NCBI RefSeq assembly: GCF_015207655.1
Contig: NZ_JADEWN010000017.1
Coordinates: 1-64,000, forward strand
Origin: Gloeocapsopsis crepidinum LEGE 06123
GTDB taxonomy: Bacteria > Cyanobacteriota > Cyanobacteriia > Cyanobacteriales > Chroococcidiopsidaceae
Reading direction: 5' to 3'
DNA length: 64,000 nt
In this document: piece after piece, positions 48,948 to 57,791 of the stretch
How positions within the stretch are numbered: position 1 is the first letter of the stretch
Layout: each line of letters starts with the position of its first letter
Translations under genes and position numbers: made by a program
The notes under the pieces: generated by a model
The model's input: the letters and a program-made list of their open reading frames with translations, nothing else
Told to the model about the DNA's origin: nothing
Database searches by the model: none

Positions 48948-49552
48948 TTATGCATCAGAACCCGCACTATTGTATTGTGCAGTGGCAGGTTCAAACTTAA
49001 CTTTATTGTATAAATCGAGTAGGGAAATCTCAAAAGGAACTGTTGTTAAAGCTAATGCTTTATCTTCTCGATCGTACTCGCGCAGTTCCCAACGTTTTTT
49101 CCCGTTTGTGAAAAATGATCGATGTGAATTGAATTTTGATCGACTAATAGGTATTCCTGAAAAGAAGCGATCGTCCGATAAGCACAGTTTTCTTCGCGAT
49201 CGTAACCTTGAGTTAATTCTGATAGTACTTCGACAATAACTTGGGGATTGGTAACTGTATCCGTACGGTTATTGTAATACTCTGGTTCTCCTGCGATCGC
49301 CATGACATCTGGATAGGTGTAAAACCGCTTTTCGGGTATCCACAACCGGACATCTCCCATAAAAACTTCGTAGTTTTGCTGTCTAAAAGCAAAATTCATT
49401 GCAGCACTTAGATTTAATGCAATTCGATTATGATTTGTTGAACTGCCTGCCATTGGAACTATTTGCCCATCAAGATATTCACTTTTATATTCAGCAGCCT
49501 TCTCTAACTTCAAGTATTCTTCTGGAGTGTAGTATCGCTGTTGCGTTTGCAT
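48948..49552 (-). pseudogene. Uma2-family gene with a frameshift in a six-base homopolymer
   Basis: The first 155 codons encode an intact Uma2 fold: YYTPEEYLKLEKAAEYKSEYLDGQIVPMAG, YTYPDVMAIAGEPEY and PQVIVEVLSELTQGYDREE, including the VEVLS catalytic segment. At a run of six A on the coding strand (49095-49100 as T) the frame shifts. One added A would restore SQTGKKRWELREYDREDKAL and continue with SLLDLYNKVKFEPATAQYN to a TAA at 48948. As given, the product ends 17 residues later out of frame. The lesion is single and recent, or a sequencing error, or a slippage site. Confidence 0.75.
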
Positions 49553-49599
49553 AATTCTCAAGCAAAGCTTGTCAGCTTTGACACGTTGGATAGTTATCC

Positions 49600-49765
49600 C
49601 ACATTTTAGCTTGCGAATGAATTCGCTACTAGATAGACAAAGTCCACCAATTTAGAGTTATGAGTTATGAGTGTTGAGTTATAAAACTTTTTTAATTCAA
49701 AACTAAAAACTTAAAATTCAAAACTCTTGAAACTTCGTTTGGATAGCCCCGACTTCAGTCGGCAG
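49600..49765. repeat. Compound dispersed repeat
   Basis: The palindrome GCGAATGAATTCGC (49614-49627), then 'gacaaagtccaccaatttagagttatgagt', then A/T tracts and 'tagccccgacttcagtcgg' (49743). It has the same order and near-identical sequence as at 25787-25975. Confidence 0.7.
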
Positions 49766-49772
49766 GCATCTG

Positions 49773-50837
49773 CTAATGTACTAACTCGCGCACCAACTTC
49801 GCCAATCTTTCAGCACTATCAAAAACTGCCATTTTTCCTGCAGCATCAGCCATTTTTTGCAAGTCTTCAGGTGAGTGCAATAACTCCAACACTTGAGTTT
49901 GCAACATAGCAGGAGTTAATTCTTTTTGGCGAAATACTATGGCTGCACCGGACGCAGCCAAGACTTGGGCATTGTAGAATTGATGATCTTCCGCAGCAGT
50001 TGGCAGTGGAATAAAAATCGCAGGTTTACGAGTAATCGCTAACTCGGTGACAGTACCAGCCCCCGATCGCCCGATCGCTAAATTTGCTCTTTGCAGCAAA
50101 CTTGCCATATTGTCGTAAAAAAGTAGCGGAAAATACTGTGGATGCTGAAGACTTGCAACGTCGGGATCGTTGTTTCCTGTTAAATGTACAATCCACACCC
50201 CACCATCAAACCATGCTGGTGCACATTGACGAATAAGTTGATTGACAGCAACTGCACCCTGACTACCACCGACAACAACGATGAGAAAAACATTGTCAGG
50301 AATGGGAAGATCGAGGGGAGATAATTTCTCACTTAAAAACTGCGATCGCACGGGTGTGCCAGTATAAATTGTTTGAATACGCGGTAAATATTGGGCTGCA
50401 GGTTCAAATCCCAGTGCCACAGCAGTACAAAATGAGCTAAAAAAGCGCGTGACTTTGCCAGGAATCGCATTAGATTCGTGCAGAATGACAGGAATTCCCA
50501 GCGATCGCGCCGCCATAACAGCAGGGGCAGCGATGTACCCACCTGTGGTAAAGACACCTTGAAATGAGCCTTGTTGCAGTAGCTGGCGGACTTGAAAAAC
50601 TGAACTGGCAATTTTAGTGAGATTGCGTAGCGTACCAATTCCTAAGGGTTCTTGAAATCCCGCAACCGAAATTTTATGAAGTGGATATTGTGCAGGAACT
50701 AACTGTGTTTCTAGGCGATTGGGAACACCCAACCACTCGATCTCGTAATCTGGTAATTGTTCAGCCAATGCGATCGCTGGAAACAGATGTCCGCCAGTAC
50801 CACTCGCTGCAATTAATAATTTTGTCGGTATTACCAT
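49773..50837 (-). CDS. murG: UDP-GlcNAc:undecaprenyl-pyrophosphoryl-MurNAc-pentapeptide GlcNAc transferase
   Basis: MurG of 354 residues makes lipid II on the inner face of the membrane. Visible: GTGGHLFPAIALAEQL (G-loop 1, about 13-28), FTTGGYIAAPAVMAARSLGIPVILHESNAIPGKV (about 94-128), the nucleotide-binding VVVGGSQGAVAVN (about 189-201), and the UDP-GlcNAc-binding GRSGAGTVTELAITRKPAIFIPLPTAAEDHQ (about 258-288). Complete with a normal start. No other mur gene is adjacent. Confidence 0.95.
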   Translation of the reverse strand: MVIPTKLLIAASGTGGHLFPAIALAEQLPDYEIEWLGVPNRLETQLVPAQYPLHKISVAGFQEPLGIGTLRNLTKIASSVFQVRQLLQQGSFQGVFTTGGYIAAPAVMAARSLGIPVILHESNAIPGKVTRFFSSFCTAVALGFEPAAQYLPRIQTIYTGTPVRSQFLSEKLSPLDLPIPDNVFLIVVVGGSQGAVAVNQLIRQCAPAWFDGGVWIVHLTGNNDPDVASLQHPQYFPLLFYDNMASLLQRANLAIGRSGAGTVTELAITRKPAIFIPLPTAAEDHQFYNAQVLAASGAAIVFRQKELTPAMLQTQVLELLHSPEDLQKMADAAGKMAVFDSAERLAKLVRELVH

Positions 50838-50919
50838 TGAGTTACAAAGTCAACGCCCAGGTTAGCTTAAGATTAAACAATTAACTGTTTTATAGTAATC
50901 AAATATCAAGCTATCACCG

Positions 50920-51795
50920 ATGCGTAACTTTATGTTTTTTTTAACCCCTTCCCGAAAGCTTCCTCAACAAAATAAGTTGTCAGCTAGCAGTTGGGTAGCA
51001 CTTTTGCTGATGACACTTACTTTATCAGTGCAATCACACCGCGTTCAAGCTCAAGCAACACCCGATGCCCCTCCCGCGTTGAAAAATCTATTAGCACGTG
51101 TTGATGCAGCTGCTAACGCACACAATGCTAATGCAGTCGTGCAATACTATGGAACAAACTTCACGCATTCTGACGGCTTGACACAGCAAAGTATGGCGCA
51201 GTCTCTAAATCAACTTTGGCAACGCTACCCACAACTAAGATACACAACACGCGTTGAATCGTGGAAGCCAGAAGGACGCGCGATTGTTGCTGAAACAATT
51301 ACCAATATTAGCGGTAGTCAAGTACAAGACAATCGAAATTTAATGTTTAATGCGACGATTAGATCGCGACAGCGAATTGAGAATGAAAAAATTGTCCGCC
51401 AAGATATCTTATGGGAACGCAGCCAATTAAGAGCCGGAGCTAAACCACCGACAATTGAGGTAAGATTACCACAACAAGTTAAAGCTGGGCAACAATTTAA
51501 TTTTGATGCGATCGTCCAAGAACCTCTTGGCGATGATTATCTCTTAGGTGCAGTAATTGAAGAACCTGTACAATCAGGCAATTATCTAAATCCTGTACCA
51601 ATTGAATTGGAATTACTTCCCGCTGGTGGTATTTTTAAACAAGGTCGCGCACCAGCTGCTGGAAACCATCGTTGGATCTCTGCAATCGTAGTTCGAGGAG
51701 ATGGTATGACTATGGTAACTCAGCGACTGCAAGTTGTTGGTGCAAATGCTGCAAGTACGACCCAATCAGCAACGACAACTCAACAACAAAATTAA
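50920..51795 (+). CDS. Secreted NTF2/SnoaL-like protein
   Basis: A 291-residue protein with an N-terminal signal region (helix about 24-40 in SWVALLLMTLTLSVQS, cleavage near AQA). Residues 48-165 resemble an NTF2-like fold (LLARVDAAANAHNANAVVQYYGTNFTHSDGLTQQSMAQSL). The second half (about 170-275) is a beta-rich domain of unknown kind. The C-terminus is rich in Thr, Gln and Ser. A periplasmic or cell-surface role is likely; a ligand cannot be predicted. Confidence 0.75.
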   Translation: MRNFMFFLTPSRKLPQQNKLSASSWVALLLMTLTLSVQSHRVQAQATPDAPPALKNLLARVDAAANAHNANAVVQYYGTNFTHSDGLTQQSMAQSLNQLWQRYPQLRYTTRVESWKPEGRAIVAETITNISGSQVQDNRNLMFNATIRSRQRIENEKIVRQDILWERSQLRAGAKPPTIEVRLPQQVKAGQQFNFDAIVQEPLGDDYLLGAVIEEPVQSGNYLNPVPIELELLPAGGIFKQGRAPAAGNHRWISAIVVRGDGMTMVTQRLQVVGANAASTTQSATTTQQQN

Positions 51796-51889
51796 AGTTT
51801 ATACTTTAGTTTGAACTTCTATTGCACCTTACTGTAATAGGCGTTTCAAATAGTATAGTGAAGTAAAAGATTCTCGTAGATGCACCTAA

Positions 51890-51965
51890 ACAAAGTGGAT
51901 GGGCAGGAAAGTCCGTCCCACAGTGATTTGATTGTTTTGTGGGGTAGGCTTCTAGCCTGCCCTAT
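51890..51965. repeat. Hairpin-rich intergenic element
   Basis: GTGGATGGGCAGGAAAGTCCGTCCCACAG and GGGTAGGC-ttcta-GCCTGCCC (about 51942-51962) give a strong 8-bp hairpin with one G-T pair. It could act as terminator or be a dispersed repeat. It follows the NTF2-like gene. Confidence 0.5.
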
Positions 51966-51997
51966 AACGCATTCTTATCTCATTTTTAGTTAAACAA

Positions 51998-52876
51998 CTA
52001 GACTGATTTAGTCGTTAGACTGGGTTTGATATCTTTTTTCGTTTTTAATGGCTTGAGCGATCGCACAAATTGCTTGATATAATTTTGTTCGCGCCCCAAA
52101 AAAGAATAATTTCCCTTTAACAAGTCTTTTCTAACATAAGCTCTGTGTAAGCTCAAAGAGATGTCTTCTTTAGTGATATAACCAGATGCAACAGCCTCTT
52201 TAAAGTAGTTAAACCACACTTCTCCATAAGGATGATTATGATATTTCCACGGTTGACTAAAAAGTCCCGTATAGTGAATCAGCTTAGTGTTTTTATCGCA
52301 AACATCAAGCATATTCCAACCAGGATCTAGCTCTCCAATGGTATAGGGATGATGTGCTAGAAAGGTCTGGTTCATGACCATGAAATCGGTTTGAGTATAC
52401 AAAATTCGATCAATTTCATCGAAAATTGTTTCCAAATTAAATTGAGATTTCTCGCAGTCGATTAACATGACGCTGAGACCCCAGAAATTGCTACCGCCAC
52501 GATATCCTGTATACGCTCCTTGTTTTGCTAAGAAATCACAACCATTCATTGGTGTATCGAATAGCTTGCCTATATCAGTCAGACAAACTATGTCAGAATC
52601 TACATAAATTGCCTTTCCTTGATAGTTACAAACTTCAGGAATTATAAATCTATAAAGACTAAATTCAGTAGCATTACGACACTTGATCTTTAATGACATC
52701 GGAGCCAGAAAAGGTTCTCCATCATTTAAAGTAATGGAGTTATGCGTACCATTTAATACATATATATCAAGTTCTCTTTGGGAGTGCTTGTGTAGAGAGT
52801 GAATCAAAGTCTTTCTTTCTAAAAGGCTCGCTTCTCCTGACCCAATGAAAACTCTAACGTGCTCCTGGTTTTTCAT
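51998..52876 (-). CDS. Glycosyltransferase family 8-like protein
   Basis: A 292-residue GT-A glycosyltransferase related to GT8 (LgtC/glycogenin-like). The metal-binding DxD is in AIYVDSDIVCL (about 89-99), and the C-terminal HYTG-type motif KLIHYTGLFSQPWKYHNHPYG (about 199-219) supplies another metal ligand. The N-terminus FIGSGEASLLERKTLIHSL is typical. It would transfer a hexose from a nucleotide sugar to an acceptor. It is the furthest downstream gene of the leftward polysaccharide group, 298 bp from the sugar-phosphate transferase. Confidence 0.85.
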   Translation of the reverse strand: MKNQEHVRVFIGSGEASLLERKTLIHSLHKHSQRELDIYVLNGTHNSITLNDGEPFLAPMSLKIKCRNATEFSLYRFIIPEVCNYQGKAIYVDSDIVCLTDIGKLFDTPMNGCDFLAKQGAYTGYRGGSNFWGLSVMLIDCEKSQFNLETIFDEIDRILYTQTDFMVMNQTFLAHHPYTIGELDPGWNMLDVCDKNTKLIHYTGLFSQPWKYHNHPYGEVWFNYFKEAVASGYITKEDISLSLHRAYVRKDLLKGNYSFLGREQNYIKQFVRSLKPLKTKKDIKPSLTTKSV

Positions 52877-53174
52877 GGTATTATTCCCTTTTTAAAACTA
52901 GTTAAAATCATTTTTTACCCTTGACATCAAAGTGTTTTTATCTCTATGATAGGTTTGCAAACCCTTTTTCTTTTGAAAAACTTTAGAATAAAAAAACAAT
53001 TCAAAGCTAAACGATTGTATGACAATATAAACAAAACACTAATAACATAGACTTTTGAAAAGTAATGTTATAGTGTTTTGACTACAAAGATGATTATTGC
53101 TACTAACTGTAAAATTAGATAGATTTGGGATATTTTAATCCTCCTTAAGTAACTTAAATACTAAATCAACTGAG
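52877..53174. other. AT-rich intergenic region
   Basis: About 298 bp, strongly AT-rich, with no frame, RNA or repeat that I recognise. It may contain a promoter for the GT8 gene. Confidence 0.4.
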
Positions 53175-53900
53175 TTAATAAGCTCCTTTACGTAATAAAA
53201 CAACCAAAACTGTTTGCCAAAGGATACGTAAGTCTATCCAGAAAGACCAGTTTTCTTGATAGAACAGATCCATTTGCAGCATATCGTTGAAAGTGACTTC
53301 ACTACGTCCACTAACCTGCCACAATCCTGTTACGCCAGGTAACATTGTTGCTCGCTGTGACATATCATCGTTGTAGTCTTGGATTGCTAAGTAGTAGTCT
53401 CTCAACTGCAAAGGACGAGGACCTACCAAGCTCATACTGCCTTGTAATACATTAAATAGTTGTGGTAGCTCATCTAAACTTGTCCGGCGTAGGAATTTAC
53501 CGACACGAGTGACACGCGGATCTTCCTTCATTTTAAATAAAACACCACCTTCAGACTCGTTATGCTGCTCAAGCTCTTTGAGTCGTTCTTCTGCATTCAC
53601 CTCCATTGTGCGAAACTTCCAAATGACAAATGCTTTACCATTTCGCCCTATGCGATGCTGACGAAAGAAAATTGGTCCTTCCGAATCTAGGCGAATAAAT
53701 AAGGCGATCGCTAGTAGAAGTGGACTTAAAAAAAGTACTCCTAATCCAGCACCAAGAAAATCAAGAAGTCTTTTACCGAGACATTGCAGTGTATATTGCC
53801 ACGATCGCACTTGTAGAATTGGCTCTTGATACAAAGAGCTTACACTGACTTCAGAAGTTGGACTAGGAATAAAATTTGGGGAGGACATACCTATCTCCAA
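53175..53900 (-). CDS. Undecaprenyl-phosphate sugar phosphotransferase (WbaP/WcaJ-type, short form)
   Basis: A 241-residue initiating sugar transferase for exopolysaccharide or O-antigen synthesis. One membrane segment (LLDFLGAGLGVLFLSPLLLAIALFI, about 43-68) is followed by the catalytic domain with FVIWKFRTMEVNAEERL, RRTSLDELPQLFNVLQGSMSLVGPRPL and PGVTGLWQVSGRSEVTFNDML. The large N-terminal multi-helix region of PCP/WcaJ forms is missing, as in PglC-type short members, which are enough for activity. It transfers a sugar-1-phosphate to the lipid carrier. It anchors the polysaccharide group. Confidence 0.92.
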   Translation of the reverse strand: MEIGMSSPNFIPSPTSEVSVSSLYQEPILQVRSWQYTLQCLGKRLLDFLGAGLGVLFLSPLLLAIALFIRLDSEGPIFFRQHRIGRNGKAFVIWKFRTMEVNAEERLKELEQHNESEGGVLFKMKEDPRVTRVGKFLRRTSLDELPQLFNVLQGSMSLVGPRPLQLRDYYLAIQDYNDDMSQRATMLPGVTGLWQVSGRSEVTFNDMLQMDLFYQENWSFWIDLRILWQTVLVVLLRKGAY

Positions 53901-54239
53901 AAAAATGCACGGTCAATGTGTTAGAATGTACACAGGTATTCTTAATGCTCGACGTAATTGCCTGTTGTTGCCAGCTAACCTAGGTAAAGTGACTAGTCAG
54001 CAACAAGTTTAGTAGCATCTACAAAAATTCAGACCTTAAAAGGTGAACTTGAGCCACTAATCCCATAGTGGCTTTTGCTTATTGAGCTAAATTCGATATG
54101 CCTCTTGTGAAAGAGGAGATAGGAGCAGTATCCTGCGAGAGGTGAATAGTCTACTTAATCAGAAATAACGATACAGAAGCATCTAACTACTTTAGACGCC
54201 ATCTAGGTCAGGAGTTTTGTAAAGAACCAAGCTTAAGCA
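53901..54239. other. Intergenic region with two small hairpins
   Basis: 339 bp. GCCACTA-atccca-TAGTGGC (54053-54072) is followed by TTTT on the plus strand, and CCTCTT-gtga-AAGAGG lies near 54102. No gene is seen. The first hairpin could be a terminator for a plus-strand transcript, but none is known here. Confidence 0.4.
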
Positions 54240-54791
54240 TTAAGCATAGCTGCCCACAAGTAAAGAGTCTAACAAAGCCCAAGCAGCATCTTTAGCAGAA
54301 ATCTCACTGACAGGTATCGGCCAATCAATGCCCAAAACAGGGTCATCATAACGCAAGCCCCGCTCATAGCCAGGAGTGTAAAACTCACCTACTTGATAGA
54401 CAACTTCCGCACCATTCGTCAGTGCTTGATACCCGTGGGCAAACATCTCTGGTACATACAACGCACGGCGATTTTGAGCAGATAACTCCACACCAATATG
54501 TTGCAAGTATGTGGGTGATTCTGGGCGCATATCGACAATCACGTCGTAAATTGCACCAGCGATACAACGTACCAGTTTGGTTTCACACGCAGGCGCGACT
54601 TGATAGTGCATCCCGCGTAGCGTTCCTTTGTGATGATTGAACGACAAGTTGCATTGTGCCACTGTTGCTTTTAGTCCGTGTGCCGCAAATTCTTCGGCGC
54701 AGTAGGTGCGGGCAAAAAAACCACGATGATCGGGTTTTTCTTCTATGTCAATAATGTATGCACCTTTAAGTGAGGTTTCGCTAAATCGCAT
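54240..54791 (-). CDS. rfbC: dTDP-4-dehydrorhamnose 3,5-epimerase
   Basis: RfbC of 183 residues, a cupin-fold epimerase in the dTDP-L-rhamnose pathway. Motifs: DHRGFFARTYCAEEFAAHG (about 21-39), CNLSFNHHKGTLRGMHYQ with catalytic His62-equivalent (about 47-64), LVRCIAGAIYDVIVDMRPESPTY and YVPEMFAHGYQALTNGAEVVYQVGEFY. ATG 54791 has GGAG six bases upstream; an in-frame TTG further up is ignored. The other rhamnose genes (rfbA, B, D) are not in the window. It supplies a deoxysugar, probably for the polysaccharide made by neighbouring transferases. Confidence 0.93.
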   Translation of the reverse strand: MRFSETSLKGAYIIDIEEKPDHRGFFARTYCAEEFAAHGLKATVAQCNLSFNHHKGTLRGMHYQVAPACETKLVRCIAGAIYDVIVDMRPESPTYLQHIGVELSAQNRRALYVPEMFAHGYQALTNGAEVVYQVGEFYTPGYERGLRYDDPVLGIDWPIPVSEISAKDAAWALLDSLLVGSYA

Positions 54792-54857
54792 TATTTTCTC
54801 CAATAGAAATCTTGGTCTATTTGTTGTATTTCCAATTAGTACCTACGAGCTACCGAA

Positions 54858-55862
54858 CTAGCTAGAAGGAACATTTTCTGGATTCGATTTAACAATTCTT
54901 CTACGTTGTATTGAGAAGTAAATAGGCCATATTGCTGCTTTAATTAACTCCTTGATGAGTGCATTTTTGTAATTCAAAAACCAAATACACAAGTGGAAAT
55001 AGCAACGGATTTGCTGGTATAAGCTTAAGGAAGTTGTATTGATAGAATTGATATATCCTAAAAAGACTCTGCCTTGAGGAAATATGAGTTTTCCGTTCTT
55101 AAGAGTTGGGTCAAGCCAGGTAGCACGTAAATAAGGATTTGACAATGCTTTGCTTGCACGTTGAGCATGGTTGCGATTAAAAAATAGGTACTCAGGAACT
55201 TCGTGATATTGACCAAGAAGTGCCATTTTGACGAGTAAAACCTTATCTGCTCCTGGATAGTTGCCTAATAAAGGAGTTTTTGCCAAAACATCTCGACGCA
55301 TGACTCCAAATAATTGCAAACAGCGATGCGGTTTAGCAAAAGAGTCAATAATAAGATTGCGAAACCGTATATGAGGTTTTGATGAGTGTGTTAGTAAGGG
55401 ATTCTCATCACAATTAGTTGGTAAAACCTCTTCGCGTTCGTTAATAAGTTTAGTCTTAGGATAAGATACAACAACTGATGGATTATTTTCAAGTATATTG
55501 ACACATTTTTCTATAAATTCTGGAGCACATAAATCATCGTGAGCAGCCCACTTAAAGTACTGACCTGTAGCTAATTCAAAGACACGGTTGAAATTATTAT
55601 GTCCTCCAATGTTTTTTTCGTTTCGATAGTATTTTATTCGGCTGTCTTTAGCTACATAAGCTTCACAGATTTCCCTAGTTTTATCGGTTGATGCATTATC
55701 TGAGATAATCAGTTCAAAATTTGAATGAGTTTGTGTCAAAATTGAATTTAAAGCTTTTTCTAGTAAATCATCTCCGTTATAAACGGGTAAGCCAATGCTA
55801 ACAAGTGGGTAATTACTATCTTCTTTCACTATTGAGTTTTTGTAAGTAGTATTTAATTGCAT
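54858..55862 (-). CDS. Glycosyltransferase family 2
   Basis: A 334-residue GT2 enzyme. The N-terminal segment VSIGLPVYNGDDLLEKALNSILTQTHSNFELIISDNASTDKT (about 21-62) is diagnostic, and the nucleotide-sugar-binding acidic pair is in KWAAHDDLCAPEF (about 98-110, HDD in place of DDD). The C-terminal 120 residues are helical and could touch the membrane. Substrate unknown. Upstream neighbour SGNH hydrolase, downstream neighbour rfbC, all leftward with short gaps, so a common transcript is likely. Confidence 0.9.
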   Translation of the reverse strand: MQLNTTYKNSIVKEDSNYPLVSIGLPVYNGDDLLEKALNSILTQTHSNFELIISDNASTDKTREICEAYVAKDSRIKYYRNEKNIGGHNNFNRVFELATGQYFKWAAHDDLCAPEFIEKCVNILENNPSVVVSYPKTKLINEREEVLPTNCDENPLLTHSSKPHIRFRNLIIDSFAKPHRCLQLFGVMRRDVLAKTPLLGNYPGADKVLLVKMALLGQYHEVPEYLFFNRNHAQRASKALSNPYLRATWLDPTLKNGKLIFPQGRVFLGYINSINTTSLSLYQQIRCYFHLCIWFLNYKNALIKELIKAAIWPIYFSIQRRRIVKSNPENVPSS

Positions 55863-55890
55863 AAAGTCTAGAAATGCTACTATTAAAAAA

Positions 55891-56559
55891 TTATTGTTGA
55901 GGACGTAAAAAAGCTAAGTTAGTTTGGCGATCGCTAATCACTTTTAACACAGCATCGTGCCAAAAGTTGGCAATTTTATGATAGCCTTGGGCGTTAGGAT
56001 GCAGTCCTATATCTAGATCAAGCGATAGTGATGCTGTTAAGTCTTGAATACTTAAACCTCTCATATCTACAAAGTGTATTTTTTTGTCTTGAGCTACTTT
56101 AGAGGCAACAATACTAGGAATTGCTGCATTGAAATACATTGCGCGCAGACTACGAATTGCTGGCTTTGCTGCAGGATGAATAGGTGGAATTGAAGCAACA
56201 AGTAGTTGGGAGTAAGGACAACACGCAGTAATTTTGTCGATCAGAGTACTAAAATTTTCAATCATTGTTCTGAGCGAACTTTTGCGCGTATCATTAGTAC
56301 CAATCATTAATAAAATTAAGTCTGGTTGAGCTGTATTAAGCCAGTCATCAATTGATGCGGTAATCTCCTTCATTGTCCACCCAGGATGACCTTCATGAGT
56401 TTTATCTCCAAGTGTGTCAGGTCCACTGGTTCTTGAGCCAACGAACTTAACTGGTAAGGCATCAGCAACAAATTTCTGCCAGAGTTCTGGGCGGTAGCCA
56501 CCACTATTTCTATCACTTGTTCCTTTCACTCCGTAGGTAACAGAGTCACCGAGAAGCAT
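55891..56559 (-). CDS. SGNH/GDSL-family hydrolase (N-terminus uncertain)
   Basis: A hydrolase of the SGNH fold, probably an esterase or acyl-sugar deacetylase. Block I is MLLGDSVTYG, block III IGTNDTRK near residue 87, block V DIGLHPNAQGYHKIA near 196. In block V three residues, not the usual two, separate Asp from His. The first ATG lies only three residues before the catalytic GDS and would delete the first strand. The upstream frame stays open for about 50 more codons reading VKVDIYANDIDSDFSGDVL and EKCAFIPEYNSPLKI, which looks coding. No standard start is in that extension. See the separate note on the nine-base T run. Confidence 0.8.
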   Translation of the reverse strand: MLLGDSVTYGVKGTSDRNSGGYRPELWQKFVADALPVKFVGSRTSGPDTLGDKTHEGHPGWTMKEITASIDDWLNTAQPDLILLMIGTNDTRKSSLRTMIENFSTLIDKITACCPYSQLLVASIPPIHPAAKPAIRSLRAMYFNAAIPSIVASKVAQDKKIHFVDMRGLSIQDLTASLSLDLDIGLHPNAQGYHKIANFWHDAVLKVISDRQTNLAFLRPQQ

Positions 56560-56855
56560 AATTTTTAGCGGTGAGTTGTATTCAGGAATAAACGCACATT
56601 TTTCTTCTAAGTCAGCGATCGCATTGCTACTTGCTAGGACATCACCACTGAAATCACTATCAATATCATTAGCATATATGTCAACCTTTACTGGGGTAAA
56701 AAAAAACGACTGAGATTATAATTACTTTTTCTTTGTTTGTTTTTAATAGAGAGACTAATAATAGTCACTTTAATAACATGACTATAGTACAGTAGAAAAA
56801 TAACTTTTGTAAAAATAGTATATTGGAGCAATCGATATAGTATTTTTTTGCTCAT
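56560..56855 (-). other. Possible out-of-frame 5' exon-like extension of the SGNH gene
   Basis: On the minus strand an ATG at 56855-56853 starts MSKKILYRLLQYTIFTKVIFLLYY, hydrophobic enough for a signal anchor, and runs about 50 codons to a run of nine T (A at 56698-56706). One more T there would join it to the coding-looking extension of the SGNH protein. As given it ends after RFFLPQ. This may be a frameshift, a slippage site or chance in AT-rich DNA. Confidence 0.4.
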
Positions 56856-56956
56856 AAATCGTGAATAGTGTCAAATACTCAAAATTAAGTTAGGAGTAGT
56901 GCTAACAGTAATACTTCCCTTCTGTGGATATCATCCCTATGTTTATACTCAGAACT

Positions 56957-57712
56957 TTACGCAATAGAGCATTCTAAGTTAAATAATCTAATAAGATCTA
57001 CAAAAAACTCTTTCGCTACTGCAAAGTAAAGTTGAAAGTTAATAGCCTTATGACTCTGTTGGTGCAGTATTTTTTCACTTTTTTGTTTGCTTGATGCATG
57101 TAGTAATAGCATGGAATTAATCACTATTCCAATACGAGCAGCAACAATTTTGAGTAACTGTACTTCGTCTATGCTAAATCGGCGCGAGTGAAACGTCCCG
57201 ACATGAAAGACTCCAACGACTTGGTTATTTATTAGTAGAGGCATACCTAACATAGACTGAAGTCCTTTATGACGTAGAATTGGGCTAAAAACGTCTACCT
57301 GAGACAAGTCATCAACAATTGTTATCTCACGCTTAGCAGCAATCTTACCTGCAAATCCACATCCGATCGGAATTTGAATACCTGCGGCGACTTCTTCTTC
57401 CAAGCCACAAGCAGAATGTACGACCAAATGTTGTTTGTCTTGTGAGCAGAATAATACTGCTACTGTATCTACTTTAAAGACTTGGCGAATGCAATCAAGT
57501 AGTGGATAAAGCAGATTTTGTAGTAAAGAACGAACTGGTATTTCGTTCAATGGCTGCGGAAGTAAGTCAGCTATTTCTGCTACCTCTGCTTGAATTTGAG
57601 TTGCAGTCTCCTCTAACTCAGTTAAGGCAATGTTTAAAGAATTGGGGAGGTAGTTATTATTACTGGCGATGTTTTTATGCGAGTTCATAATTTTTGAGAA
57701 AGCAAAAAGCAT
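56957..57712 (-). CDS. GAF-domain sensor-type protein
   Basis: A 251-residue protein with one GAF domain (about 70-205): VDTVAVLFCSQDKQHLVVHSACGLEE, GCGFAGKIAAKREITIVDDL, LQSMLGMPLLINNQVVGVFHVGTFHSRRFSIDEVQLLKIVAARIG. No conserved bilin-binding Cys in a typical place is evident, so it is more like a small-molecule or redox GAF. No output domain; the C-terminal 40 residues are helical. A second Met (residue 9) could be the start. It lies between the carrier-thioesterase gene (80 bp) and the polysaccharide genes and could be a regulator for either. Confidence 0.8.
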   Translation of the reverse strand: MLFAFSKIMNSHKNIASNNNYLPNSLNIALTELEETATQIQAEVAEIADLLPQPLNEIPVRSLLQNLLYPLLDCIRQVFKVDTVAVLFCSQDKQHLVVHSACGLEEEVAAGIQIPIGCGFAGKIAAKREITIVDDLSQVDVFSPILRHKGLQSMLGMPLLINNQVVGVFHVGTFHSRRFSIDEVQLLKIVAARIGIVINSMLLLHASSKQKSEKILHQQSHKAINFQLYFAVAKEFFVDLIRLFNLECSIA

Positions 57713-57791
57713 TGAGTGAAATTAGGCGATCGCTTTCTATGTTAATTCTCTGCCACATCAAAGCCCTGTAAAACTCCCCAACAGGTATAAA

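Noticed and set aside
51890-51965. Possible riboswitch or structured RNA after the NTF2-like gene
   Set aside because: Only simple hairpins are visible and no known consensus matches.
54053-54076. Hairpin GCCACTA/TAGTGGC with TTTT as a terminator
   Set aside because: The T run is on the plus strand, where no gene ends nearby; too weak for a separate terminator call.
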